64,000 nt of DNA from Micromonospora arida (GCF_003857035.1 NZ_QGSY01000144.1:1-64000), one strand, 5' to 3'; counted from the stretch's first letter, positions 45,800 through 54,742 are shown. Notes: generated from the sequence alone by a model not told the origin. Translations and numbers: made by a program.

Positions 45800-46804
45800 T
45801 CAGCTGGTGGCGAAGGCGCCATCCGAGGAGAAGATCAAACCCACGCTGATCGAGCCGTCGCGCAGCCCGCTCTTGGTCAGCGGTCCACCCTGGTCAAGCG
45901 AGGAGAACTTGCCGACCGACAGCCCGTAGGTCTTCTCCAGGCCCGGCTTGCAGAATGGACGCTGCTCGCACTCCGGCGGGCCACCCAGCACGGTCGCGCT
46001 GCCGGAGCACTTTGCCGCCAGCTCGGAGAGGGTCCGCACGCCGTACTTGTCCGCGAAGGCCTGGGTCACCGCGAAGGCGTTCTGGTCCTGTGCGGCGGCC
46101 GGGGTGCCGAAGGTGAGGCCGGCCTTGTCGCCCTCGGCCTTGAGCGCGGTCACCGTCGTGTTGATGTCCGGCGAGGAGACCGGCTGCGCGTTCTGGCCGT
46201 TGGCCTTGGTGTTGAGGAACTCGGCCATGGTCGCCGCGTACTCCGGGACGACCTGGATCTCGCCCTTCTCCAGGGCCGGCGCGTAGAGCTCCCGGTTGCC
46301 GATCTGCTGCACCTTGACCTGGTAGCCGGCGGCGGAGAGCACGATCCGGTACAGCTCACCCAGGATCTGACTCTCGGCGAAGTTGCCGGCGCCCACCGTG
46401 ATGTCGCCACCCGGGCCCTTGGCGATGCCCGCGGTCAGGTTGTTCGCGCTGGCGAACTCCTCGGCCGCCACCTTGGGGGTCTTGCGGTCCTCGTTGACGG
46501 CCTTGTTGAGCTGGATCAGCTTCGGGGTGTCGAGCGCGGCGGAGACCTTGTCCAGTGCGGCGATCAGCTGCGGGTTGGCCGCCTTGCTGTTGACCGCGGG
46601 AATGACGTTGTCGGAGTTCTGGAGCTTCTTGTCGTCCTGCAGAGCGATGAGCTGCTGGCCGGCGACCGGGGCGCACCCGGCGCCGGAGGCGCTCGTCTGG
46701 GGTGCGTCGGTGCCGGACGAGCCGGCGTCACCGCAGCCGGTGAGGAGTGCCGCCGCGGCGACGGCGCTGACCGCCCCGATCGCCAGACGTGTACGTGCGC
46801 GCAT
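45800..46804 (-). CDS. glycine betaine/choline-type ABC transporter substrate-binding lipoprotein
   Basis: 334 residues from ATG 46804. Lipobox AALLTGCGDA. The mature part has an OpuAC/ProX-like fold: DITVGAGNFAESQILGELYR, VQQIGNRELYAPALEKGEIQ, VPEYAATMAEFLN and DQNAFAVTQAFADKYG. An extra N-terminal segment of about 90 residues (QLIALQDDKKLQNSDNVIPA) duplicates the DDKKLQ-type end seen in OpuBC-like proteins. It delivers compatible solutes such as glycine betaine for osmoprotection. The permease genes lie upstream on the same strand, 199 bp away. Confidence 0.9.
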   Translation of the reverse strand: MRARTRLAIGAVSAVAAAALLTGCGDAGSSGTDAPQTSASGAGCAPVAGQQLIALQDDKKLQNSDNVIPAVNSKAANPQLIAALDKVSAALDTPKLIQLNKAVNEDRKTPKVAAEEFASANNLTAGIAKGPGGDITVGAGNFAESQILGELYRIVLSAAGYQVKVQQIGNRELYAPALEKGEIQVVPEYAATMAEFLNTKANGQNAQPVSSPDINTTVTALKAEGDKAGLTFGTPAAAQDQNAFAVTQAFADKYGVRTLSELAAKCSGSATVLGGPPECEQRPFCKPGLEKTYGLSVGKFSSLDQGGPLTKSGLRDGSISVGLIFSSDGAFATS

Positions 46805-47003
46805 GTGCCCGCCTTCCGTGTCCCGGCGCGACCCGTCCCGGGCCAGCCGCGTGTCCGACGGGCGATCCTGATTGTCGGCCGCCCGCGAATGTCCACCCAA
46901 CATGCTCCGGAACCGACCGACAACTTGGGATGGACTTCGTCACCCCATCGTCACCGATTTGACGGACGTGGGTCGCCCGCTCGACGCGGGCTCACCCGGA
47001 CGG

Positions 47004-47744
47004 TCAGGCGCTGCCGGTGGCGTCGGCGGCCCGGGGCCGCCCGAGGCGCTGCCGCCCGCGCCGCAGCGGCTTGGGGGTGACCAGCCGTTCGACGCCGCCG
47101 AGGACCACCTCGGCCAGCAGCGCGAGCCCGGCCACCAGCACACCGCCGGCGACGATCTGCCCGCCGCCGGCCGCGATACCGATACCGAAGCCGGTCCGGA
47201 TGATCTGGCCCAGGCCGCCGCCGTTGACGAAGGACGCCAGCGCCGCGGTCGCGATCACCTGGACCGCCGCGGTGCGGAAACCGGCCGCAAGATAGGGCAC
47301 CGCGAGCGGCAACTCCACCCGGCGCAGCAGCTGCGCGCTGGACAGGCCCATCCCCCGGGCCGCGTCGCGGGCCTCCGGGTCCACCTGCCGCACCCCGGTG
47401 TACGCGTTGGCCAGCAGCGGCGGCACGGCGAAGACAGCCAGTGCCACCACTACCGGTGTCTTCCCGAAGCCGCTGGCGAAGACGACCGGGAGGATGGTCA
47501 GCAGCGCCAGGGTGGGGATGGCCAGGGTGGCGTTGGAGATCAGCACCACGAGGCCGCCACCTCGACCGAGGTGCCCCAGCCAGAGCCCGAGCGGCCAGGC
47601 CACCAGACAGCCGAGCGCCACGGCCAGGGCGGAGATTGTCAGATGCTCGCCGAGCCGGTCCAGCATGCCGCCGGGGTTGGTCCAGTTCAGTGGGTCGTTG
47701 ATCCAAGTGATGGCCTGCCCGATCGGGTTCGCCGCGACGGTCAC
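47004..47744 (-). CDS. ABC transporter permease (OpuBB/ProW type), second copy
   Basis: 246 residues from GTG 47744, which has GGAGG 5 nt upstream and overlaps the previous stop (GTGA). Six helices and the permease EAA-like motif DPEARDAARGMGLSSAQLLR contacting the ATPase. FVNGGGLGQIIRTG matches quaternary-amine transporters. With the adjacent permease it forms a heterodimeric membrane channel. Confidence 0.92.
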   Translation of the reverse strand: MTVAANPIGQAITWINDPLNWTNPGGMLDRLGEHLTISALAVALGCLVAWPLGLWLGHLGRGGGLVVLISNATLAIPTLALLTILPVVFASGFGKTPVVVALAVFAVPPLLANAYTGVRQVDPEARDAARGMGLSSAQLLRRVELPLAVPYLAAGFRTAAVQVIATAALASFVNGGGLGQIIRTGFGIGIAAGGGQIVAGGVLVAGLALLAEVVLGGVERLVTPKPLRRGRQRLGRPRAADATGSA

Positions 47745-48427
47745 CGTGCCCTCCGGGTGGACCAGGGAGTCACCAGTCGGGCGACCAGGATGAGCAACAG
47801 GTCGAGCACGACCGCGAGCGCCACGCAGAGCAGTGCGGCCGTCATGATCTCGGCCTTGTAGAGGTTGTTCTGGAAGCCCGCGAAGATCAACTGCCCGAGC
47901 CCGCCGTGCCCGACCAGCACCCCGACCGTGACCAACGCCACCGTCGAGACCGTCGCCAGCCGTACGCCGGTCACGATGCCCGGGAGCGCCAGCGGCAGGT
48001 CGATCCGGAACAGCCGTCTCCACCGGCCGTAACCCATACCCTCGGCGGCTTCCCGAACCTCCGGGGGCACCTGGTTGAGACCGGCCACCACGTTGCGCAC
48101 GATCAGCAGCAGCGCGTAGAGGACCAGCCCGACCAGCACCGTGGTGGCCCCGGTGCCCAGGTAGGGGGCGATGAACGCGAAGAGCGCCAACGACGGGATG
48201 GTGTAGACCACCCCGCTGACAGCGAGGATCGGGCCGGCGAGCGGACGGACCCAGTACGCCAGCACGGACAACGGCAGGGCGATCAGCACCGCGATCAACA
48301 CCGCTCGGCCGGTGAGGGAGGCGTGTTCGCGCACCGCGGCGAGGATCGTGTCAGAGTTGTCCCGCACGTACTGCCAGGAGAACCAGGGGTTACCCGGGTC
48401 GGCCCGGTAGCTCAGGCGGAAGGACAT
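47741..48427 (-). CDS. ABC transporter permease (OpuBB/ProW type), first copy
   Basis: 228 residues. EAA-like motif PPEVREAAEGMGYGRWRRLF and the conserved GHGGLGQLIFAG near the C-terminus. The start lies only 29 bp from the start of the divergent ATPase gene, so transcription of the two arms must begin within or very near coding sequence. Confidence 0.92.
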   Translation of the reverse strand: MSFRLSYRADPGNPWFSWQYVRDNSDTILAAVREHASLTGRAVLIAVLIALPLSVLAYWVRPLAGPILAVSGVVYTIPSLALFAFIAPYLGTGATTVLVGLVLYALLLIVRNVVAGLNQVPPEVREAAEGMGYGRWRRLFRIDLPLALPGIVTGVRLATVSTVALVTVGVLVGHGGLGQLIFAGFQNNLYKAEIMTAALLCVALAVVLDLLLILVARLVTPWSTRRAR

Positions 48428-48456
48428 ACGTGGACGTTACCCCGGAGGCTACCGGC

Positions 48457-49434
48457 GTGGCCCAATCCCCTCGCGCGGCGTCGATCTCCCTGGAGGGCAT
48501 CCAGAAGCACTACCCGAACGGCACCGAAGCTGTCCGGGACCTCAGCCTGGAGGTCCCGGCCGGCGAGCTGGTGGTGCTGATCGGCCCGTCCGGCTGCGGC
48601 AAGTCGACAGTCCTGCGGATGATCAATCGCTTGATCGAACCGACCGCCGGCCGCATCACGCTCGGCGACGAGGACGTCACGAACGTCGACCCGGTGCAAC
48701 TGCGCCGTCGAATCGGGTACGTGATCCAGAACGTCGGTCTCTTTCCACACCAGACCGTGCGGGCCAACGTGGCCACCGTGCCGAGCCTGCTCCGCTGGCC
48801 CAAGGGCCAGACCCGGGCCCGGGTCGACGAGCTGCTCGACCTGGTCGGGCTGGACCCGGCCGAGTTCGGCGGTCGCTACCCGCACGAGTTGTCGGGTGGC
48901 CAGCGGCAGCGTGTCGGGGTGGCCCGGGCGCTCGCCGCCGACCCGGTGGTGCTGTTGATGGACGAGCCGTTCTCGGCCGTCGACCCGATCGTCCGGGCCC
49001 GCCTCCAGGAGGAGTTCCTGCGCCTCCAGGCCGAGGTGCGCAAGACGATCGTGCTGGTCACCCACGACCTCGACGAGGCCGTCCGGCTCGGTGACCGGAT
49101 CGCGGTCCTCTCCGAGGGCGGGCAGCTGGAGCAGTACGACACCCCGGCCGCACTGCTCGGCGCACCCGCCACTGCGTTCGTACGCGAGTTCGTCGGCGCC
49201 GACCGGGGCATCCGCCGGTTGGCGGTCACCCCGCTCGACCGGGAGGCGCTGGAGCCGGTGCCCGAGGACGCCGCACCGGACCTGCCCACCGTCGCTGTGG
49301 ACGGCTCGGCGTACGACGCGTTGGCGGTCCTGCTCACCTCGGGCCGGGACCGGCTTCTCGTGACCGACGCCGGCCGGCCGGTGGGCGCGCTCAGCCGACA
49401 GCGCCTCCTCGACCTCGGCCGCCCGACCAGCTGA
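48457..49434 (+). CDS. ABC transporter ATP-binding protein with C-terminal CBS-like segment
   Basis: 325 residues from GTG 48457 (GGAGG 8 nt upstream), preferred over GTG 48430. Walker A GPSGCGKST, Q-loop VIQNVGLFPHQTV, signature LSGGQRQR, Walker B VVLLMDEPFSAVD, H-loop THDLDEA. The C-terminal 60 residues include LVTDAGRPVGALSRQRLL, like half a CBS pair that in OpuA senses ionic strength. It energises the two permeases that diverge from it. Confidence 0.93.
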   Translation: MAQSPRAASISLEGIQKHYPNGTEAVRDLSLEVPAGELVVLIGPSGCGKSTVLRMINRLIEPTAGRITLGDEDVTNVDPVQLRRRIGYVIQNVGLFPHQTVRANVATVPSLLRWPKGQTRARVDELLDLVGLDPAEFGGRYPHELSGGQRQRVGVARALAADPVVLLMDEPFSAVDPIVRARLQEEFLRLQAEVRKTIVLVTHDLDEAVRLGDRIAVLSEGGQLEQYDTPAALLGAPATAFVREFVGADRGIRRLAVTPLDREALEPVPEDAAPDLPTVAVDGSAYDALAVLLTSGRDRLLVTDAGRPVGALSRQRLLDLGRPTS

Positions 49435-49440
49435 CCCCCC

Positions 49441-49472
49441 GCGCCTGACCCCGCCTCGGCCGGGTCAGGCGC
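49441..49472. terminator. bidirectional terminator
   Basis: Perfect 11-bp stem GCGCCTGACCC (49441-49451) / GGGTCAGGCGC (49462-49472), 10-nt loop, between the ABC ATPase stop and the convergent gene, whose stop codon lies in the right arm. Confidence 0.8.
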
Positions 49473-50106
49473 GACCGCCGAGGCTGGCGATGCCGATGAT
49501 CCACCCGGTGAGGAAGCCGTAACCGGCACCGGTGCTGGCTTCCTGCAGGGCCCCCAGCAGTGACGGTGCCGGGCCGAGCAGCGCCGCCAACACTGCGGCC
49601 AGCCCGCCGGCCAGCACGTACGCTGCCCAGCCGGAGAAGAACTGGCTGACCGGGCCGGGCACCCGGGCGACCTGGGCGGCGGGCAACAGGTAGAGCAGCG
49701 CCACCGCGAGGACCACCACCAGCACCGCTCGCAGGTCGGCGGCGAACAACCCGCCGGCCTGCCCGTCCGCGTCCAGCCGCCAGGCCGGCCAGGCGAGCAG
49801 GCGCGCGTAGAACGCGCCGCCCGATTCCGGGTCGGTCAGGGTGGCGGCCCAGCCGGTGTACGCCGGACTTCCGCAGATGCCGACCAGCAGCAACACGGCG
49901 AGCGCGCCGGTGCCGGCGGCCGTGCCGTAGCGGCTGACCGGGCCGGAACGGTGGATGAGCGACGTGATCCGCCCAGGCCCCGAACCGGTGGCTCGGGCTG
50001 ACCTGGGCTGTCCCGAGCGGCTCAGTGCTTCATCAGGTAGTCGATGAAGGCGGCCCGCAGCAGCGGCGCCGACTCCTCGTAGCCGTGACCGGTCAGCTCC
50101 CGCCAC
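49465..50106 (-). CDS. membrane protein, start uncertain
   Basis: The conserved-looking part begins about 49940 with a membrane helix (ALAVLLLVGICG), then an outside loop, two more helices (LRAVLVVVLAVALLYLLPAA, AAYVLAGGLAAVLAALL) and a terminal GYGFLTGWIIGIASLGG. The only conventional upstream start is GTG 50106, deep inside the preceding gene. A CTG overlapping that gene's stop (CTGA) at about 50023 is the alternative and would give a tidier N-terminus. No family recognised. Confidence 0.6.
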   Translation of the reverse strand: MAGADRSRLRGVGAAAAGRLHRLPDEALSRSGQPRSARATGSGPGRITSLIHRSGPVSRYGTAAGTGALAVLLLVGICGSPAYTGWAATLTDPESGGAFYARLLAWPAWRLDADGQAGGLFAADLRAVLVVVLAVALLYLLPAAQVARVPGPVSQFFSGWAAYVLAGGLAAVLAALLGPAPSLLGALQEASTGAGYGFLTGWIIGIASLGGRA

Positions 50107-50330
50107 AGCGCGTTGGCCTCGTCGATCGTCGGGCCGATCGAGTTCGGGGCGCCGTCCAGCACCGTGGCCTCGTCCGCGTTCGGCAGGTGGCGCAGCACCG
50201 ACCAGAAGAAGCCCACGTCCTTGTGCTCCCGGGCCCGGGCGAACGCCCGCTCCCGCAGCTCCTCGGTGGACAGCGCGTCAAGCTCATCGAACGAGGTTCC
50301 GCCCGGGGTGGCGGCAGGTGAGTCGGTCAT
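50022..50330 (-). CDS. small conserved actinobacterial protein
   Basis: 102 residues from ATG 50330. Predicted all-helical and soluble: SFDELDALSTEELRERAFAR, FFWSVLRHLPNADEATVLDG, IDEANALWRELTGHGYEESA. It looks like a cytoplasmic adaptor of unknown role. The next gene downstream starts inside or at the end of it, so they are coupled. Confidence 0.75.
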   Translation of the reverse strand: MTDSPAATPGGTSFDELDALSTEELRERAFARAREHKDVGFFWSVLRHLPNADEATVLDGAPNSIGPTIDEANALWRELTGHGYEESAPLLRAAFIDYLMKH

Positions 50331-50383
50331 GTCGCCGAGCCTAACGGTCGAGATCAGCTCCGGCTCGGTGGACGCGACGCGGC

Positions 50384-51598
50384 TCACCGCTCGTCGGTGT
50401 CCCACCGTCGCGGGCCGTCCTCCCACCGCGGATCCCGCCAGGGGTCGATCGGTTGGGGCGCGGCCTGGGTCGGCAGCGTGGGAGGCCAGTTGTCGACGGA
50501 CTGCGGCTGCGGCGTGGTCCAGCCCGAGCTGATCGTGCCGTCGCTGACCGGCTCGGGCCGCTCCGGGCTGCCCACTCGGGGCCGCCCGAGCGTCTCGACC
50601 AGCCGGGTGGCCAGCAGCCCGACGCCGAGCGCGGCCCCGCCGACCACCCAGTTGCTCAGCGTCCAGCCGCGCTCCGGCGCGTACACCTGGAAGACGGTGA
50701 CCAGGCCGACCGCCAACAGCGTGCCGAACACACCGCCCCGGCGGCCGTACGCGCTGGTGCCGGCGAGCAGGGCCACGCCGATTGCCAGCACCGTCCAGTC
50801 CAGCCCGGAGGTGGGTGCCACCGGCCCGGGGTCGTTGGCGGCGAGCAGCATGCCGGCCAGAGCGGCCAGCACCGTGGAGACGACCAACGCGACGGCGGTC
50901 ACCACGGCTGCCACCGCGCCCCGCCGACGGGCCGGGTCGGCGATCGGTCGGTACCGGCCGACGAGCCGGCGGATCGCCCGGATCGCGCCGAACAGCCCAC
51001 CCAGGACGGCCACCGCGGCGAAGCCGGCGAAGAGGTAACCGGCGCTGCTGGTGGGGTCGTAGTCGCCCTGCACCAGCACGGGTGCCGAACGGCGTTCGAT
51101 GTACACCACCACGGCGGCGGCGCCGGCCAGGCTGGCGGCCCAGCCCGGCACGTGCAGCACCACCACGGCCAGCGCCAGCGCCAGCCCGCCCACCGCGGCG
51201 ACCGCCACGGCCGGGCCGAGCGACGCCGGCAGGCCCCGGTCACCCTGCTCGGCGTAGTGCAGGGCGGCCGCTACCGCGATCGGGCCGACGGCCAGGTTCG
51301 GCGCGGCCGTCCGCAGGCTCAGCCCGGCGGCCAGGGCGAGCAACCCCAGCCCGACCGCGTCGATCAGCAGCGTGCGCAGGTTGCCGTCACGCACCGCGGC
51401 CGGATCCTCCCGCCAGAGCAGCCAGCTCACGGCCGCCAGCCCGGTCAGCAGCAGCAGCTCCCACCACAGGTGTACGCCGATCCGATCACGGCCGGGCTCA
51501 CCGTGGGTTGGGTCGTCGAAGACGTTCTCCAGTACGGCGTTCGGCACCCCCGACGCGGGTTCGGCCGAACGGTCCCGGCCCGCTTCTTCGTACCCCAT
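50384..51598 (-). CDS. multi-pass membrane protein, ABC-permease-like (BPD_transp_2 type)
   Basis: 404 residues, about ten helices, then a 100-residue Pro/Trp-rich cytoplasmic tail. The segment LLIDAVGLGLLALAAGLSL...APNLAVGPIAVAAALHYAEQG and later GLDWTVLAIGVALLAGTSAYGRRGG resemble the repeated half-domains of ribose/branched-chain ABC permeases. No ATPase or binding protein is adjacent, so a transporter role is only suggested by the fold pattern. Confidence 0.75.
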   Translation of the reverse strand: MGYEEAGRDRSAEPASGVPNAVLENVFDDPTHGEPGRDRIGVHLWWELLLLTGLAAVSWLLWREDPAAVRDGNLRTLLIDAVGLGLLALAAGLSLRTAAPNLAVGPIAVAAALHYAEQGDRGLPASLGPAVAVAAVGGLALALAVVVLHVPGWAASLAGAAAVVVYIERRSAPVLVQGDYDPTSSAGYLFAGFAAVAVLGGLFGAIRAIRRLVGRYRPIADPARRRGAVAAVVTAVALVVSTVLAALAGMLLAANDPGPVAPTSGLDWTVLAIGVALLAGTSAYGRRGGVFGTLLAVGLVTVFQVYAPERGWTLSNWVVGGAALGVGLLATRLVETLGRPRVGSPERPEPVSDGTISSGWTTPQPQSVDNWPPTLPTQAAPQPIDPWRDPRWEDGPRRWDTDER

Positions 51599-51716
51599 GA
51601 CGCCGCCTCCCAGTGGCCGGCCGTCCCCAGTCCGGCGCGCGGACGGACCCTGGGCGGCCCTTGCTCTCCGATCGCAGGCACCGTACCCGCGACCGCAGCC
51701 GGGCGTAACCCCCTGC

Positions 51717-52253
51717 TCAGCGCTGGCCGGGGCGGCTCTCCCGAGGGTCCTGCTCGTGCTCGTCGTCCGGGCGTTCCGGCACCCGGCAGGAGCGCTCCAA
51801 CCAGAGCGCGGCGCCGACCAGTGCCAGCGAGGCGAGCAGGCCTCCGCTGGCGGCCGGTCGATCGTCCAGGGCAGCGCGGGTGGTCTCCACGAAGAGCCAG
51901 CCGGTGAGCCCCGCGTAGAAGCCCGCGAAGATCGCGGCGGCCAGCGCCGACGCCTTGGCCAGCACCACGAAGCGGGCGACCAACAGCGGATTGACCGGGT
52001 CCCGACCCGGCTTGCGCTCGATTCGGCCCCGGGTGTTGATTGCGGCGTACGCCTCCAGCACGGCGAGCCCGGCCAGCGTCACCACCGGCAGCCAGGGCAG
52101 CCGGGGAATGCCGCTGTAATAGAGGCTGCTGATCAGCAGCCAGGCCACCGCCGCCGCACCCAGGCCGGCCACGACCAGGGTCGAGATCCGGGTGGGGCCC
52201 ATCCGCGACCCGTCCGGGCCCGAGCCGCGGGGTGGAGGCTTCGCCTGCGTCAT
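51717..52253 (-). CDS. DUF3180 membrane protein
   Basis: 178 residues, four helices (LVVAGLGAAAVAWLLISSLY, LPVVTLAGLAVLEAYAAI, SALAAAIFAGFYAGLTGWLF, GGLLASLALVGAALWLE). The loop NTRGRIERKPGRDPVNPLLVARFVVLAKAS is the DUF3180 core. It lies 19 bp downstream of folK, as it does in many actinobacteria. Function unknown. Confidence 0.87.
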   Translation of the reverse strand: MTQAKPPPRGSGPDGSRMGPTRISTLVVAGLGAAAVAWLLISSLYYSGIPRLPWLPVVTLAGLAVLEAYAAINTRGRIERKPGRDPVNPLLVARFVVLAKASALAAAIFAGFYAGLTGWLFVETTRAALDDRPAASGGLLASLALVGAALWLERSCRVPERPDDEHEQDPRESRPGQR

Positions 52254-52272
52254 GCCGGCCGGTTCCGCTCGG

Positions 52273-52800
52273 TCATGCCGTCGACTCTAACGCCAACTCC
52301 GGCCGGGGACGCAGTTCCAACGCCTCGTCGGCCGCGGGGCCGGTGGTCAACAGGTCGGTCAACCAGCCGTGACCGGGCAGCCGACCGTACGGCTGGATGT
52401 CGATCCACGGACGCAGCACGAAGGCGCGCAGGTGCGCCCGGGGGTGCGGCAGGGTCAGCTCCGGGTCGTCGCTGAGCACCGGCTCGTCGTCGTCGCCCCA
52501 GACGGCGATCACGTCCACGTCGAGGGTGCGCGGTCCGAACCGCCGCTGCGGGTCACGGACCCGGCCGGCCGCCCGCTCCGCGTCGCGGGCCCGCTCCAGC
52601 CAGTCGCGCGGGGTCGCGCTCTCGTCCTGCACGAGCACCACCGCATTGAGGTACGCGGGCTGATCGGTGTCACCCCACGGGGGAGTCTCGTACACCCCGG
52701 AGAGCACGAGCACCGCGTCGCCGAGGGTGGCGACGGCCGTGCGCAGGTGCTCCAGGCGGTCGCCCAGGTTGCTGCCGAGCGAGAGGACCGCCCGGGTCAT
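52273..52800 (-). CDS. folK: 6-hydroxymethyl-7,8-dihydropterin pyrophosphokinase
   Basis: 175 residues from ATG 52800, overlapping folB by 4 bp. HPPK features: AVLSLGSNLGDRLEHLR, VYETPPWGDTDQPAYLNAVV, and the ATP/pterin signature RRFGPRTLDVDVI followed by LTLPHPRAHLRAFVL. Third of three consecutive folate enzymes. Confidence 0.96.
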   Translation of the reverse strand: MTRAVLSLGSNLGDRLEHLRTAVATLGDAVLVLSGVYETPPWGDTDQPAYLNAVVLVQDESATPRDWLERARDAERAAGRVRDPQRRFGPRTLDVDVIAVWGDDDEPVLSDDPELTLPHPRAHLRAFVLRPWIDIQPYGRLPGHGWLTDLLTTGPAADEALELRPRPELALESTA

Positions 52801-53165
52801 CGGGTACGCGTCCGGGTCATGGTGACGGCCACGTCGGTGAAGGTGTGCGGCACCGGAGCCTCCGGCTTGTGCACGGTGATCGTCGCGGCGTCGACCCGAA
52901 CGTCTGCCAGGCAGACCGCGAGGAGCCGGTCCGCCAGGGTCTCGATCAGGTTGACCGGCTCGCCGGTCACCACCGCGACCAGGCGCTCGGCCAGCTCGCC
53001 GTAGTGCACGGTGGCGGTGACGTCGTCGCTGGCAGCGGCCGGGCCGAGGTCCAGCTCCAGGACGGCGTCGACCACGAAGTCCTGCCCCTGCTCGCGTTCG
53101 AAGTCGTACACCCCGTGCCGGCCGCGCGCCCGCAGGCCGGTCAGCTGGATCCGGTCCGTCGTCAT
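52797..53165 (-). CDS. folB: dihydroneopterin aldolase
   Basis: 122 residues. IQLTGLRARGRHGVYDFER with the substrate-binding region, VDAVLELDL, the acidic VHYGELAE and the catalytic Lys in ITVHKPEAPV. Coupled to folP (4-bp overlap) and folK (4-bp overlap). Confidence 0.95.
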   Translation of the reverse strand: MTTDRIQLTGLRARGRHGVYDFEREQGQDFVVDAVLELDLGPAAASDDVTATVHYGELAERLVAVVTGEPVNLIETLADRLLAVCLADVRVDAATITVHKPEAPVPHTFTDVAVTMTRTRTR

Positions 53166-54058
53166 CGCCGTACCCCATGCTCGTGATCGTCTTGCGTTCG
53201 CTTCCTGTCGTGCGGCGGCACGGCCAGGCGGGGGCTGCCGGTCGCCGCCCAGACGGCGAGCGCGTCGGCGGTGGCCTGCACGTCGTGCACGCGTACGCCC
53301 CAGGCTCCGGCGGCGACCGCCAGCACACTGGTGGCCACGGTGGCCGCCTCCCGCTGGGCGGTCGGTCGCGGCGTGCCGTCCGCGGCGGCAAGCAACCCAC
53401 CGAGGTACGACTTGCGGCTCGCCCCGAAGAGCAGCGGGTAGCCGAGATCCAGCAACTCCGGCAGGCGGGCGCTGAGCTCCCAGTTGTGCGCGGCCGTCTT
53501 GGCGAAGCCGAGCCCGGGGTCGACGATGAGGCGGTCGGCGGCCACTCCGGCGGCCAGCGCCGTGTCGATCCGTTGGGCCAGCTCGGCCCGGACGTCGGCC
53601 ACCACGTCGGTGTAGGTGGCCAGCTCGCGCATGGCACGGGAGTGCCCACGCCAGTGCATCAGCACCCAGGGGCAGTGCGCGTCGCGCACCACCCGGGCCA
53701 TGTCCGGGTCGGCCAGGCCGCCGGAGACGTCGTTGACCACCGCCGCGCCGGCGACCAGGGCGGCCTCCGCGACCCGCGCACGGCTGGTGTCGACGCTGAC
53801 CGCCACACCGGCGGCTGTCAGTTCGCGGATGACCGGCAACACCCGCTCGGCCTCGGTCGCGGCGTCGATCCGCTCGGCGCCCGGACGGGTCGACTCGCCA
53901 CCGATGTCGACCAGGTGCGCACCGGCGTCGCGTAGACGGACGCCGTGTCCGACGGCCGCGTCCAGGTCGGCGTACCGTCCGCCGTCGGAGAAGGAGTCCG
54001 GTGTGACGTTGAGGACGCCCATCACCACCGGGCCCGAAGCCCGCACCAGATCGGTCAC
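53162..54058 (-). CDS. folP: dihydropteroate synthase
   Basis: About 298 residues from GTG 54058. MGVLNVTPDSFSDGG near the N-terminus is the sulfonamide-target signature; DIGGESTRPGAERI binds the pterin pyrophosphate and LIVDPGLGFAKTAAHNWELS follows. There is no good ribosome site, so the start is less certain. In M. tuberculosis folE and ftsH lie immediately upstream of folP; here the secretion-like locus takes that place, at least within the window. Confidence 0.94.
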   Translation of the reverse strand: MTDLVRASGPVVMGVLNVTPDSFSDGGRYADLDAAVGHGVRLRDAGAHLVDIGGESTRPGAERIDAATEAERVLPVIRELTAAGVAVSVDTSRARVAEAALVAGAAVVNDVSGGLADPDMARVVRDAHCPWVLMHWRGHSRAMRELATYTDVVADVRAELAQRIDTALAAGVAADRLIVDPGLGFAKTAAHNWELSARLPELLDLGYPLLFGASRKSYLGGLLAAADGTPRPTAQREAATVATSVLAVAAGAWGVRVHDVQATADALAVWAATGSPRLAVPPHDRKRTQDDHEHGVRR

Positions 54059-54414
54059 GACTAGACGGTACCGGTCGCGGCGGCGGCGCCCAGCGACCCG
54101 GGTACGCCCCGCACCACTGCCCCTGACGTGCCGATTGGAACAGGTGTACGATCGGTCATCTGGGCAGCATCGGGCAGCCCCTTCGCGGCTTGTCGCAATC
54201 CGGGGCGGCCCGTACGCTTTGGAATTGGCCAGCATCGAGATGGCGAAGCTTGGAGGGAGGGCCGAAGCGGGGAAAATCCGCCCAAACCTCGCCACCCTCC
54301 GTGGTGAGTAACGAACACAGGGTCAAGAACGCCATGCCCTGTGGGGCACTTTTCCCGCCCGGCTTGCCTATTGCACCGCCGCGGCACCGCCGGCCGCGCT
54401 ATGGGGAGGTTCCA
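54059..54414. other. intergenic region with structured leader before the secretion-like locus
   Basis: 356 bp without a gene. The left half should hold folP and locus promoters, not identified. From 54252 the transcript can fold: GGAGGG (54252-54257) with CCCTCC (54295-54300) enclosing GCGG/CCGC (54267-54270, 54278-54281), then a 7-bp hairpin CACAGGG (54316-54322) / CCCTGTG (54337-54343). A possible long-range GGGAAAA/TTTTCCC pair joins about 54270 and 54354. A strong GGGGAGG ribosome site precedes the first gene. Confidence 0.45.
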
Positions 54415-54729
54415 GTGATCGCCTTCGAGCTCATGGAGACGGCGTCGTCCGGCGTCGCCCACGCGCTCTCCACCCTGGCGTCGACTCCACTCGCGGAGCC
54501 GGCACCGAAGGGAATCGACACCAACAGTGTCGTCACCTTCTTCGCCAGCAAGATCGCGCCGATCCTGCTCGCCGTCCTGGGCGTCATCTTCATCGGCCGT
54601 GCCAGCCGAGGCGAGATCTCCAAGGTGCTGACCAGCTCCGCGATCGCCATCGTCGGGCTCGCCTTCATCGCGGGCGCGGCAACACTCTTCTTCGTCGGCG
54701 ATTACCTGATCGACCTGATCTTCGAATAG
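54415..54729 (+). CDS. two-helix small protein, VirB2/pilin-like
   Basis: 104 residues from GTG 54415, with GGGGAGG 5 nt upstream. A 45-residue N-terminal part ends KGIDTNSVVTFFASK, then a first helix (IAPILLAVLGVIFIG), a short basic loop RASRGEISK and a second helix (SSAIAIVGLAFIAGAATLFFV). Two helices joined by a tight positively charged loop is the VirB2/TrbC pilin topology. First gene of a run whose later members match VirB3, VirB4, VirB6, VirB8 and VirB1; the assignment relies largely on that. Confidence 0.7.
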   Translation: MIAFELMETASSGVAHALSTLASTPLAEPAPKGIDTNSVVTFFASKIAPILLAVLGVIFIGRASRGEISKVLTSSAIAIVGLAFIAGAATLFFVGDYLIDLIFE

Positions 54730-54742
54730 GCGCGTTCACCAG

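Noticed and set aside
54241-54360. c-di-AMP (ydaO) or c-di-GMP riboswitch before the wall-hydrolase operon
   Set aside because: Stems are present but the conserved core segments of those classes could not be recognised.
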